Assembly (NCBI RefSeq): GCF_014642175.1
Contig: NZ_BMIL01000008.1
Location: 1-64,000 of the forward strand
Length of the DNA stretch: 64,000 nucleotides
Reading direction: 5' to 3'
From: Pedobacter quisquiliarum
GTDB taxonomy: Bacteria; Bacteroidota; Bacteroidia; Sphingobacteriales; Sphingobacteriaceae
In this document: one piece after another, positions 54,661-62,811 of the stretch
How positions within the stretch are numbered: position 1 is the first letter of the stretch
Layout of the letters: each line of letters opens with the position of its first letter
Position numbers and translations under genes: made by a program
The notes under the pieces: generated by a model
The model's input: only the letters and a program-made list of their open reading frames with translations
Database searches by the model: none
What the model was told of the DNA's origin: nothing

Positions 54661-54668
54661 TAGTTTTG
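54661..54668 (+). promoter_or_regulatory. -7 promoter element for rluD
   Basis: TAGTTTTG, a perfect TAnnTTTG match, ends 4 nt before ATG 54673, so the mRNA would be nearly leaderless. Confidence 0.5.
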
Positions 54669-54672
54669 TAAA

Positions 54673-55707
54673 ATGGAAAACACCAACGTAGAGGCAGATA
54701 TAGAAGATCAGGATTTATTTGAACATTTTAGCATTGTTGTAGATAAAGGGCAATCGCTTTTAAGAATAGACAAGTTTTTGATGGGGCGGATAGAGAATGC
54801 CTCTAGAAATCGTGTTCAGAATGCCATTGACGCAGGAAACGTACTTGTTAATAAAAAGACAGTTAAATCCAGCTATAAAGTAAAGCCTGCGGATGAGATT
54901 TCCATTGTATTTGCACATCCACCACGTGATACAGAAGTTTACCCTGAAGACATTCCTTTAGATATCGTTTACGAAGACGCCGATCTGCTTGTGGTGAACA
55001 AGCCTGCAGGCATGGTTGTGCATCCCGGTTACAACAATTACACCGGCACACTTGTTAACGCACTGGCCTTCCACTTTGAACAATTGCCAGAGCTTCCAGG
55101 CAACGAGGGTAGACCAGGCTTGGTTCACCGGATTGACAAAGACACATCTGGCTTACTGTTGATCAGTAAGAACGAGATCACCATGACCAAGCTTGCCAAG
55201 CAGTTCTTTGATCACACCATCACCAGAAAGTACGTCGCACTTGCCTGGGGAGATATTGAGGAAGATGGAACCGTAACAGGGTACATCGGCCGCAGTGCCA
55301 AAAACAGAATCGTAATGGATGTTTATGACGATGAAGAAAAAGGTAAGTGGTCTGTAACACATTATAAGGTACTTGAACGTTTAGGCTATGTGACACTGGT
55401 AAGTTGCCAACTGGAAACAGGGCGCACGCACCAGATCAGGGCACACATGAAACATATCCACCATCCTTTGTTTAATGATGCAAACTATGGTGGCGACAAA
55501 ATCCTGAAAGGCACAACCTTTACCAAATACAAACAATATGTGCAGAACTGCTTTGACTTAATGCCTAGGCAGGCACTGCATGCACAAACACTGGGGTTCA
55601 TTCACCCGACAACAAAAGAATACATGGAATTTGAAGCACCACTACCGCCAGATTTTGCGGCAGTGCTTCACAAATGGAGAAATTATATCGTACAGCCTCA
55701 ATCGTAA
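54673..55707 (+). CDS. rluD: RluD-family rRNA pseudouridine synthase
   Basis: 344 aa. An N-terminal S4 RNA-binding domain (RIDKFLMGRIENASRNRVQNAIDAGNVLVNKK; about 32-65) is followed by an RluA-type catalytic domain. Catalytic Asp is in RPGLVHRIDKDTSGLLLISK. LVVNKPAGMVVHP and LETGRTHQIRAHMKHIHHPL are the other family motifs. RluD modifies helix 69 of 23S rRNA (family knowledge; RluA/C/D assignment is by the S4 domain and length). Its stop abuts the ATG of the class IV aminotransferase. Confidence 0.92.
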   Translation: MENTNVEADIEDQDLFEHFSIVVDKGQSLLRIDKFLMGRIENASRNRVQNAIDAGNVLVNKKTVKSSYKVKPADEISIVFAHPPRDTEVYPEDIPLDIVYEDADLLVVNKPAGMVVHPGYNNYTGTLVNALAFHFEQLPELPGNEGRPGLVHRIDKDTSGLLLISKNEITMTKLAKQFFDHTITRKYVALAWGDIEEDGTVTGYIGRSAKNRIVMDVYDDEEKGKWSVTHYKVLERLGYVTLVSCQLETGRTHQIRAHMKHIHHPLFNDANYGGDKILKGTTFTKYKQYVQNCFDLMPRQALHAQTLGFIHPTTKEYMEFEAPLPPDFAAVLHKWRNYIVQPQS

Positions 55708-56553
55708 ATGCAAGAATATATATTACACAACGACAACTTCATCTTATCTAATCAACCGGTTCTACCGGTTTCGAACCGCTCCTTCAAGTTCGGAGACGGT
55801 CTTTTTGAATCCATGCGGATGTGTAATGGTAAACTGATGTATCCGGAACAGCATGCAGACCGCTTGATGGCCGGCATGAAAGCCCTAAAGCTTGATGGCA
55901 GCAGCCTAATGGACGAGTACTTCCTGAAGCAGAAAGCTGTGGAACTTGTCAAACGAAACCGCCTGCGGGGGGATGTACGTTTACGGCTGTCGATCTATCG
56001 TGAGGGCGACGGGCTTTACACGCCCGAAGGCAACTCTGCAGGCTATGTGCTTGAAGCATCGCCACTGCCCGATACCAACTATCAGCTGAATAAAAGGGGA
56101 CTGATCGTAGACGTCTACGACGAGATCACCAAACCCATCAACATCCTGTCTAACTTTAAAACGAGTAATGCCCTCCTTTATGTGATGGCTGGCCTTTACA
56201 AAAAGCAGAACAACCTGGATGATGTTTTCATGCTTAACCAACAAGGATTTCTATGTGAAAGCATGAGCTCGAACATCTTTGTCGTTTATGAAAAGCAGAT
56301 TTACACACCTGCATTATCTGAGGGTTGCGTTTCTGGCGTGATGCGCAGTGTAGTCATGGAATTAGCCAAATCCAAACGCATCACCATCACGGAGGCACAG
56401 TTAAATCCCGAAGTGCTGAAGCAGGCTGAAGAGGTGTTTATCACCAACGCAGTTGGCGGTATCCGATGGGTCATGGGCTACGGCAGAAAACGTTATTTCA
56501 ACGAAAATGCCAAGATGCTCAGCGCCATGTTAAACGATACCGTTCCCCTGTAA
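55708..56553 (+). CDS. Class IV (PabC/BCAT-like) PLP aminotransferase or lyase
   Basis: 281 aa, fold type IV. NRSFKFGDGLFESMRMCNG is the family opening. The PLP Lys is in NILSNFKTSNALLYVMA, and NQQGFLCESMSSNIFVV and EGCVSGVMRSVVMELA line the cofactor site. In Bacteroidota such genes are annotated as 4-amino-4-deoxychorismate lyase or branched-chain aminotransferase. The pabB gene at 38053-39312 makes the lyase role attractive. The start directly follows the rluD stop (no gap). Confidence 0.82.
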   Translation: MQEYILHNDNFILSNQPVLPVSNRSFKFGDGLFESMRMCNGKLMYPEQHADRLMAGMKALKLDGSSLMDEYFLKQKAVELVKRNRLRGDVRLRLSIYREGDGLYTPEGNSAGYVLEASPLPDTNYQLNKRGLIVDVYDEITKPINILSNFKTSNALLYVMAGLYKKQNNLDDVFMLNQQGFLCESMSSNIFVVYEKQIYTPALSEGCVSGVMRSVVMELAKSKRITITEAQLNPEVLKQAEEVFITNAVGGIRWVMGYGRKRYFNENAKMLSAMLNDTVPL

Positions 56554-56561
56554 AGGGGTGC

Positions 56562-57470
56562 CTACAGTCGCATTCCCCTTAGAAATTCTTCTACTGACAT
56601 TCTTTTTTTACCCTCATACTGAATGTCTGTCAGCTTCAGGGAGCCATCCTGCGCCGCAAATTTCAGGAAGGTCTTTCCGTCACTGCTGAAAGTGCCTGGC
56701 GTTTCCTGCGGATCGCCCATTTCCATTTCTGCTTGGAAGACCTTTAGGTTTTTACCCTGCAGTTTGGTGAATGCAGCAGGATAGGGGCTCAAGCCCCGGA
56801 TGTGGTTGTATATGGTTTGCACCGGCTGATTCCAGTTAATCTCACAGAAGTCCTTGAAGATCTTTGGCGCATGTTTCTGCACCTCCGTTATCACCTGCGG
56901 TGTCTCCTGGTAGTCGCCATTTTCAATCGCGTCAATCGTGCGTACCAGCAGTTCTGCGCCAGTTTCCATCAGCTTATCGTGAAGTGATCCAGCATCCTCA
57001 TCTGGCCCAATCTCCACTTCTGCGGAAAATATTACATCACCGGTATCTATCTCATGTTTCAAAAAGAAGGTTGTCACACCCGTTACGGTTTCCCCATTGA
57101 TGATCGCATGGTTGATGGGTGCTGCACCACGATAGTCGGGCAGCAGTGAAGCATGAAGGTTGATTGTGCCTTTAGGCGGCATGTTCCAGACCACTTCCGG
57201 CAGCATGCGAAAAGCAACGACAACCTGAACTTCCGCCTGCAGGCTTTCAAGTTCAGCAAGGAACGCTGGGTCCTTCAGTTTCAGGGGTTGTAAAACCTTC
57301 AATCCTTTCGCAACTGCGTATTGTTTTACAGCACTTTCATGGATTTTCTGACCTCTACCTGCGGGCTTATCCGCTGCGGTTACCACCCCGGCAATATCGT
57401 GTCCGGCTTCAACCAATGCGTTTAAGGAGGCCACTGCAAAATCGGGCGTACCCATGAAAACTATTCTCAT
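56562..57470 (-). CDS. fmt: Methionyl-tRNA formyltransferase
   Basis: 302 aa from ATG 57470. It formylates initiator Met-tRNA using 10-formyltetrahydrofolate. Motifs: RIVFMGTPDFAVASLNAL at the N-terminus, catalytic-domain segment NLHASLLPDYRGAAPINHAIINGE (Asn, His), HEIDTGDVIF with the catalytic Asp, and a C-terminal OB-fold (GLSPYPAAFTKL). A minus-strand TAAGTTTG (complement of 57501-57508) is a perfect -7, 30 nt before the ATG. Divergent from topoisomerase IB. Confidence 0.96.
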   Translation of the reverse strand: MRIVFMGTPDFAVASLNALVEAGHDIAGVVTAADKPAGRGQKIHESAVKQYAVAKGLKVLQPLKLKDPAFLAELESLQAEVQVVVAFRMLPEVVWNMPPKGTINLHASLLPDYRGAAPINHAIINGETVTGVTTFFLKHEIDTGDVIFSAEVEIGPDEDAGSLHDKLMETGAELLVRTIDAIENGDYQETPQVITEVQKHAPKIFKDFCEINWNQPVQTIYNHIRGLSPYPAAFTKLQGKNLKVFQAEMEMGDPQETPGTFSSDGKTFLKFAAQDGSLKLTDIQYEGKKRMSVEEFLRGMRL

Positions 57471-57500
57471 AATCTTGTGTTGTAAATGCGCAATAAAGGA

Positions 57501-57508
57501 CAAACTTA
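57501..57508 (-). promoter_or_regulatory. -7 promoter element for fmt
   Basis: The minus strand reads TAAGTTTG, a perfect TAnnTTTG match, with a leader of about 25 nt. Confidence 0.5.
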
Positions 57509-57528
57509 AATCAATTTTCCTAAAAAAC

Positions 57529-58596
57529 ATGGTTGAGACAGAGGAAGAGATCAAAATGAGTGGATTGGTGTATTTAACTGATCAGATGCCAGGAATATAC
57601 AGGAAAGGCGAACCCGGAAATTTCCACTACGAAGATAAAAGGGGTAATCCGGTTACCGACGAGAAAACCCTCGAACGCATTAAAGCGCTGGTACTGCCAC
57701 CCGCGTGGACCAACGTCTGGATTGCCAAGAAGAAAAATGCACACCTCCAGGCCACAGGCATCGATGCCGCAGGCCGTAAGCAATATCGCTATCACCCGAA
57801 GTGGACCTCCAGACGCTCGGACAGTAAATACTTCCGCCTACTTGAATTCGGGAAGGCGCTTCCAGAAGCCCGCAAACACATTGCTAAAGACCTTCGTCGG
57901 AAAGACTTCGACGAGCGTAAAGTGCTTGCCATCTGCGTACAGGTGATGCAGAAAACCCTTATCCGTATCGGAAATGAATCCTACAAAGACCTTTATGGAA
58001 CCTATGGTTTAAGCACCCTTCGGGACAAACACGCCAAATTCACCGATAGCAAACTTACACTCAGCTTTGTCGGCAAGAAAGGCGTTAAACATGATGTGAG
58101 TCTCACCGATCGCTCTTTGATCAAACTGGTTAAAAAATGCAAGGAGATTCCTGGTCAGGAGCTGTTCCAGTACTATAACAAAGATGGAGAACGCCGTTCT
58201 GTGGATTCTGGCAAAATCAACAATTACATCAAGGAAATCACCGGAGCAGATTTTACCGCTAAAGACTTTCGCACCTGGGGTGGTACATTGGAGGCTTTAC
58301 GCCAGCTGGCGATCTGTACGGCAGATCCAATAGAAGTCATCAAGAAGAAGAAAGTGGTGGTTCAGGTACTCGACTGCGTCGCAGGGAAGCTCGGTAATAC
58401 CAGAGCCGTTTGCAAAAGCTCCTATGTGTATCCGCTACTCTTAGAAGCTTTTGAAAACGACGAACTTGGTAAATACCTCAAAAAAATACACCGTGAAAAA
58501 CCAAACTCCATCACAGCGATGGAGAATGATGAAAAGGTACTCATGAAATTTTTAAAGCAGGCACAACGGGATATTAAGAAGCGGGAGGCGTCTTAA
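57529..58596 (+). CDS. DNA topoisomerase IB (poxvirus-like)
   Basis: 355 aa from ATG 57529; upstream in-frame codons overlap the fmt promoter. It relaxes DNA by forming a 3'-phosphotyrosine. Conserved residues are visible: Arg146 in LIRIGNESY, the RDKHAKF segment, Arg248 in KDFRTWGGT, and catalytic Tyr299 in KSSYVYPLL. The compact size and order match the bacterial/poxvirus topoisomerase IB group. Its 3' end overlaps the small convergent ORF at 58574 by 23 nt. Confidence 0.92.
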   Translation: MVETEEEIKMSGLVYLTDQMPGIYRKGEPGNFHYEDKRGNPVTDEKTLERIKALVLPPAWTNVWIAKKKNAHLQATGIDAAGRKQYRYHPKWTSRRSDSKYFRLLEFGKALPEARKHIAKDLRRKDFDERKVLAICVQVMQKTLIRIGNESYKDLYGTYGLSTLRDKHAKFTDSKLTLSFVGKKGVKHDVSLTDRSLIKLVKKCKEIPGQELFQYYNKDGERRSVDSGKINNYIKEITGADFTAKDFRTWGGTLEALRQLAICTADPIEVIKKKKVVVQVLDCVAGKLGNTRAVCKSSYVYPLLLEAFENDELGKYLKKIHREKPNSITAMENDEKVLMKFLKQAQRDIKKREAS

Positions 58597-58786
58597 TCGG
58601 GTTCACCGGTTGCTCACCCGTTTCCTTGCGCTTTGCCGGGCCAGACATATCTGCATTTTCTGCCTGATAGTCTTTGTCCTCGGGCTGCACTACGGCATGG
58701 TCTGTTGATGGTGCAGCATCCTTAGGCACTTCCTCCTGGAAATTACTATCCGGACGCTCATTCGTTTTTTTAGGTGCATTGTTCAT
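58574..58786 (-). CDS. Small hydrophilic protein of unknown function
   Basis: 70 aa, rich in Pro, Glu, Asp and Lys, without a membrane segment (MNNAPKKTNERPDSNFQEEV, SGPAKRKETGEQPVNPIKTP). It is probably disordered. It starts with ATG and lies 11 nt after the NamZ-like stop on the same strand. It overlaps the topoisomerase 3' end by 23 nt. The composition resembles a real small protein, but no family is recognised. Confidence 0.45.
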   Translation of the reverse strand: MNNAPKKTNERPDSNFQEEVPKDAAPSTDHAVVQPEDKDYQAENADMSGPAKRKETGEQPVNPIKTPPAS

Positions 58787-58797
58787 ATTAATCTTGC

Positions 58798-60069
58798 TTA
58801 GGGGTAAAGTAAATACTTCAGGCGCATCTCTTTGTAGGCACTTAGTCCGGGTTCCCAGCTTGCTCTGATCTCTTTTTCAGATTTCCCGGCAATAATCTGC
58901 TGCTTCAAACTGCTTACACCTGCAAGCTTGTCAAAAACAACCATTTCCTTGCTCAGCTTATTGTTAAAGAAGTCACCCTTATTTGGATAGGCCTTGTACA
59001 AATCAATCAACCACTTAAGCTTTAACGTTTTTTCTTTTCTAATGTTTGCGATGTCGTATTCACGAAGGTCAATCCCGTAGCATGCCTGATCCATGTGCAA
59101 AGGCGTCTCTGCCATACCTTTAATGCTCTTGGGCGTGAAGTTAAACTTGTATTTACCCTTCAACGCAGGTGCACCCAGGACAGTAAAAGGAAACATCGTT
59201 CCGCGGCCCTGACTCAGGAATGTGCCTTCGAATAAGCATACTGTTGGATACAGCATGATGGATTGCTGAGTATTCAAGTTTGGAGAAGGCTTCACCGGTA
59301 GCTCATAAGGCATGTCGTGGTTATAATTCGCGACCTTAATGATGTTGATCTTGCATTTCACTTTATTCTTCATCCAGCCTTCGCCGTTCAGCATTTGTGC
59401 GTATTCACCCACGGTAAGTCCATGTACAATTGGAATGGGCTGCAAGCCGATGCCCGATACCAAAGATGGATCAAGGATTGGTCCGTCAATGTAAAAGCCA
59501 TTCGGATTCGGGCGGTCCAGAATCAACAACTCCTTACCATTTTCCGCACAGGCTTCCATCACATGCTGTAAGGTGTTGATGTAAGTGTAAAAACGCACAC
59601 CCACATCTTGTATGTCAAAAATCATGATGTCTACATCCGCCAGGTCTGCCGTTGTCGGCTTCTGGTGTTTACCGTATAGTGAAACGGCTTTAATGCCGGT
59701 CTTCGCATCCACATCATCATCAACCTTTACGCCAGCACTTGCATTACCTCTGAAGCCATGCTCCGGGCCGAAGATCTTCACAATGTTTACCCCTAAAGCA
59801 ACCAGGCTATCCACGGAAGTTTGCGAGCCGATAATAGAAGTCGGGTTCACAACCACGCCCACGCGTTTTCCTTTAAGCATAGGCAGGTACAGTTCCGTTT
59901 GTTCCGCACCAGTGCGAATGCCTGCAGCAGGCTTGTCATCATTGATGACCGCAGTTTCTTTCGTTTGCTTTGTTGGAGCAGTGGCAGGCTTTACCGGCGT
60001 ATTCCCGCAGGTCTTAAATGCACTCAGTGCGATGCTTAGGTTTAAAAGGCAGACAAGGGTGATCTTCAT
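58798..60069 (-). CDS. namZ: NamZ-like exo-beta-N-acetylmuramidase (DUF1343)
   Basis: 423 aa. An N-terminal signal (MKITLVCLLNLSIALSAFKTC; no canonical lipobox) precedes a linker rich in Thr, Lys and Pro. The DUF1343 domain contains GKRVGVVVNPTSI, VKIFGPEHGFRGNASAGV, MIFDIQDVGVRFYTYINTL, LLILDRPNPNGFYIDGPIL and FEGTFLSQGRGTMFPF. The family member NamZ of Bacillus subtilis was shown to release terminal MurNAc from peptidoglycan fragments. Here it would act in the periplasm in cell-wall recycling (inference). Confidence 0.88.
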   Translation of the reverse strand: MKITLVCLLNLSIALSAFKTCGNTPVKPATAPTKQTKETAVINDDKPAAGIRTGAEQTELYLPMLKGKRVGVVVNPTSIIGSQTSVDSLVALGVNIVKIFGPEHGFRGNASAGVKVDDDVDAKTGIKAVSLYGKHQKPTTADLADVDIMIFDIQDVGVRFYTYINTLQHVMEACAENGKELLILDRPNPNGFYIDGPILDPSLVSGIGLQPIPIVHGLTVGEYAQMLNGEGWMKNKVKCKINIIKVANYNHDMPYELPVKPSPNLNTQQSIMLYPTVCLFEGTFLSQGRGTMFPFTVLGAPALKGKYKFNFTPKSIKGMAETPLHMDQACYGIDLREYDIANIRKEKTLKLKWLIDLYKAYPNKGDFFNNKLSKEMVVFDKLAGVSSLKQQIIAGKSEKEIRASWEPGLSAYKEMRLKYLLYP

Positions 60070-60145
60070 GTTGTGGTTTTTAAATAATATACTTTAATTC
60101 GGAATGGAATGACCATTTTTGCTAAGGTAATCATATTGCAAAAAT

Positions 60146-61378
60146 TTGAACACAGAATATTTCATTGCCAGGCGCATCGCTATAAAATCTGAACGTACAT
60201 TCTCTAAGCTGATTGTCCGGATCGCCATCTCCGGCGTAATGCTTAGTCTTGCAGTCATGATGCTATCCATCGCCATCATCAAAGGCTTCAAAACGGAAAT
60301 TCAGGAGAAAGTACGTGGTTATGTCGGCGACATCCGCATCTATAAGCTCGACCTGAACAACTCCTTCGAACTATCGCCTTTTGTGCCCGAAGCAAAAACC
60401 TATGCAGACCTTAAGGCCAACAAAGATGTCGTTTACTTTCAGCCCTACGCCACCAAACCGGCAATCATTTCCGCGAATGATGAGATTGAGGGCATAAACT
60501 TTAAGGGTGTCGACAGCACCTATAATTGGGATTATCTCAAGCAACACCTTGTAAGTGGTAAGGTGCTCGACTTCTCTGACCCTACAAAAACATCCACGCA
60601 GATTATGATTTCGCAGTTCACGGCTAACCGCCTGAAGCTGAAAGTTGGGGACGACTTCATCATGCATTTCCTCATGCAGGACAGCAACCAGCCTCCAAGA
60701 AGAAGACCGCTCAAGATTGTGGGTATTTACTCCATCGGGGTAGACGAAGTGGATAAGAGCTTTGTTCTTGGCGACCTGAACCTCATCCGCAGATTAAACA
60801 AATGGAGTCCTGAAGAGGTTGGTGGCATCGAGATTCGAATTAAAACATTCAGCGAGCTGGACCGCGTCACAGACAACATCTACGAGAATCTCGAGATGAA
60901 GCTCAAAGCGGAAACCGTTACGGCATACTTTCCAAATATATTCACCTGGTTATCGCTACTTGATGTAAATACGAAGGTTTTGCTTGTCCTGATGATGACA
61001 GTAGGGGTAATCAACATGATCACTGCCCTCCTGATTATGATTTTGGAGCGTACCAATATGATCGGTATGCTTAAGGCATTCGGCATGACCAATACCAGCA
61101 TCATGAAAGTGTTCTTGTACAATGCCATGTATCTGGTTGGTTTCGGATTACTGCTCGGCAACCTGCTTGGCTTAGGCCTGGGCTTCCTGCAGCAGTTTAC
61201 GCATGTATTCCGCCTGGAACAGGGATCCTATTACCTTTCTTACGTGCCTATAGAATTCCATTTCATGGATGTGTTCCTTTTGAACCTTGCCACTCTGTTC
61301 ATTTGTTTGATTGTGCTGGTACTGCCATCATTACTGGTGAGTAAAATTTCGCCGTTAAAGGCCATCCGGTTTAAGTAA
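60146..61378 (+). CDS. FtsX-like ABC transporter permease (LolC/LolE type)
   Basis: 410 aa. One N-terminal membrane helix (about 26-48) is followed by a periplasmic MacB_PCD-like domain (about 50-255) and three C-terminal helices in the FtsX/LolE arrangement (TKVLLVLMMTVGVINMITALL, YNAMYLVGFGLLLGNLLG, LLNLATLFICLIVLVLPSLL). It ends PLKAIRF, the usual tail. It probably works with a LolD-like ATPase, not encoded nearby, in lipoprotein release. The start is a TTG (60146): the frame is closed by a stop at 60128 and the conserved EYFIARRIA begins three codons later. Confidence 0.88.
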   Translation: MNTEYFIARRIAIKSERTFSKLIVRIAISGVMLSLAVMMLSIAIIKGFKTEIQEKVRGYVGDIRIYKLDLNNSFELSPFVPEAKTYADLKANKDVVYFQPYATKPAIISANDEIEGINFKGVDSTYNWDYLKQHLVSGKVLDFSDPTKTSTQIMISQFTANRLKLKVGDDFIMHFLMQDSNQPPRRRPLKIVGIYSIGVDEVDKSFVLGDLNLIRRLNKWSPEEVGGIEIRIKTFSELDRVTDNIYENLEMKLKAETVTAYFPNIFTWLSLLDVNTKVLLVLMMTVGVINMITALLIMILERTNMIGMLKAFGMTNTSIMKVFLYNAMYLVGFGLLLGNLLGLGLGFLQQFTHVFRLEQGSYYLSYVPIEFHFMDVFLLNLATLFICLIVLVLPSLLVSKISPLKAIRFK

Positions 61379-62611
61379 GCCCGCACGTTCTTGCTCCAGA
61401 AACCGCTGAATATCGTTGGTCGGCTGCTTTAAAATGTAGATCTCGGTCTGGTATTCACGGGCATATCTATTTTCAATTTGACTAGCCAACAGCACCTGCT
61501 TGAATAACCGGTGTTCATTCTCCAGACGCGACGGGTCCTCACTATATCCTTTGATGCGAATAATGGTCGCAACCGGCCGACTTACATACCAGTTGATGTA
61601 ATCTGCGTTGAAAGACATGGCACGATAAGCCTTGTTCTTTTTATAGAAATTGATCGCACCTGCCTGTCCATAATTGTCGCATAATACTATCAAACCCTTC
61701 TTGTCAGGAATACTTGCATAGACGCTGTCCACCTTTCTGGCAAGCTCGCTCCAGCTCAGCATATCTGCATAATCCTGCTCCAGCATATGTTCCTTGCCAT
61801 CTTCCCAACGGTGGGTTCGGCCCGTTGCCAAAGCAGACTGCTCATATTCCGCAGGTGTATAGATCGGAAAGGCGAGTTTAACCATCGGGATAAAGATCAG
61901 AACTGGGACAATCAGCAGCAGCGGACGCAGGTATACGCGCCAGTGTTGCCGGGTAGCTTGCTCCAGATAAACGGCGCCAAATGCCAGCAGCACGGGGTAT
62001 AAACCAATGGCGTAATAGCCCTTTGCCCGGAAATACAGAAAGAGCGCAATGGTGAAGACATAGGAAAAGAATACAAACCGATACGGCCGGAAAGGCTTGT
62101 AGAATAAGGCCGCAAGTAGTCCGCCGATCAGCACGTAAATGGAACCAACAAAATAGAGTACTTGCTCCTTAAGGAAGCCCGACCGCTCTACATGGACAAG
62201 CTGGGTACGTTTTAACTCCTCCATATGCTGCAATACAGGAAATTGATGTTGGTACTGCCAGTAAAGGTTTGGAGCGACCAAAATAAAAGCAATAAGAATC
62301 GCGATGTAAACATCTTTCTTCAGCAGCATTCTGTGATGACCGCTGATCAGCAGTGCTGGTAAGGTTCCGAGGAGCAGGAATACAATGTTGTATTTGTTCA
62401 GAAAGCCAATGGCGAAGGCTACACCCAGCAGCCACATCCACCTGGGCAGGCTGGTGCTGATGTATTTGAGCAAGAGAAAATAGAGGAGCGTCCAGCTCAA
62501 TACATCAACTGAATTGGGCTGAAAAAGCGTGTTCAACCTTGTTACAGCAGAAAATGTAATTGCAACAGCAACCAGCAGTAAGGCAAACAGATTCCCTTTC
62601 AGCAGCTCCAC
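61355..62611 (-). pseudogene. 5'-truncated GT39/ArnT-like glycosyltransferase
   Basis: 418 codons of a GT-C membrane protein. LVVAVAITFSAVTRLNTLFQPNSVDVLSWTL corresponds to the middle of GT39 proteins. Just upstream the frame reads IFWVRFFPALFGALTTVLVWKIVELLKG, which is normal family sequence, then hits a TGA near 62690. No ATG, GTG or TTG is present between this stop and the GTG at 62611. The N-terminal part with the Asp-Glu catalytic loop and the first helix is missing, and no other frame upstream encodes it. It is therefore probably a nonfunctional remnant. It converges on and overlaps the permease gene by 24 nt. Confidence 0.75.
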
Positions 62612-62778
62612 AATCTTCCATACCAGAACGGTCGTTAGCGCTCCAAATAACGCTGGAAAGAACCTTACCCAGAAAATGGAAAGCTTTCAACACCACTCAT
62701 CTAAGACTGACAATGCCATCTGTATACAGGGAAGAAATCAACGCAAACATACCTGCGGGTATAGTTAACAGAATTGTG

Positions 62779-62786
62779 TAATTTTG
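62779..62786 (+). promoter_or_regulatory. -7 promoter element for the DEAD-box-like gene
   Basis: TAATTTTG, a perfect TAnnTTTG match, ends 25 nt before the GTG start at 62812. Confidence 0.5.
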
Positions 62787-62811
62787 CAGCAACACTAAAA
62801 AAGAAAAAAGC

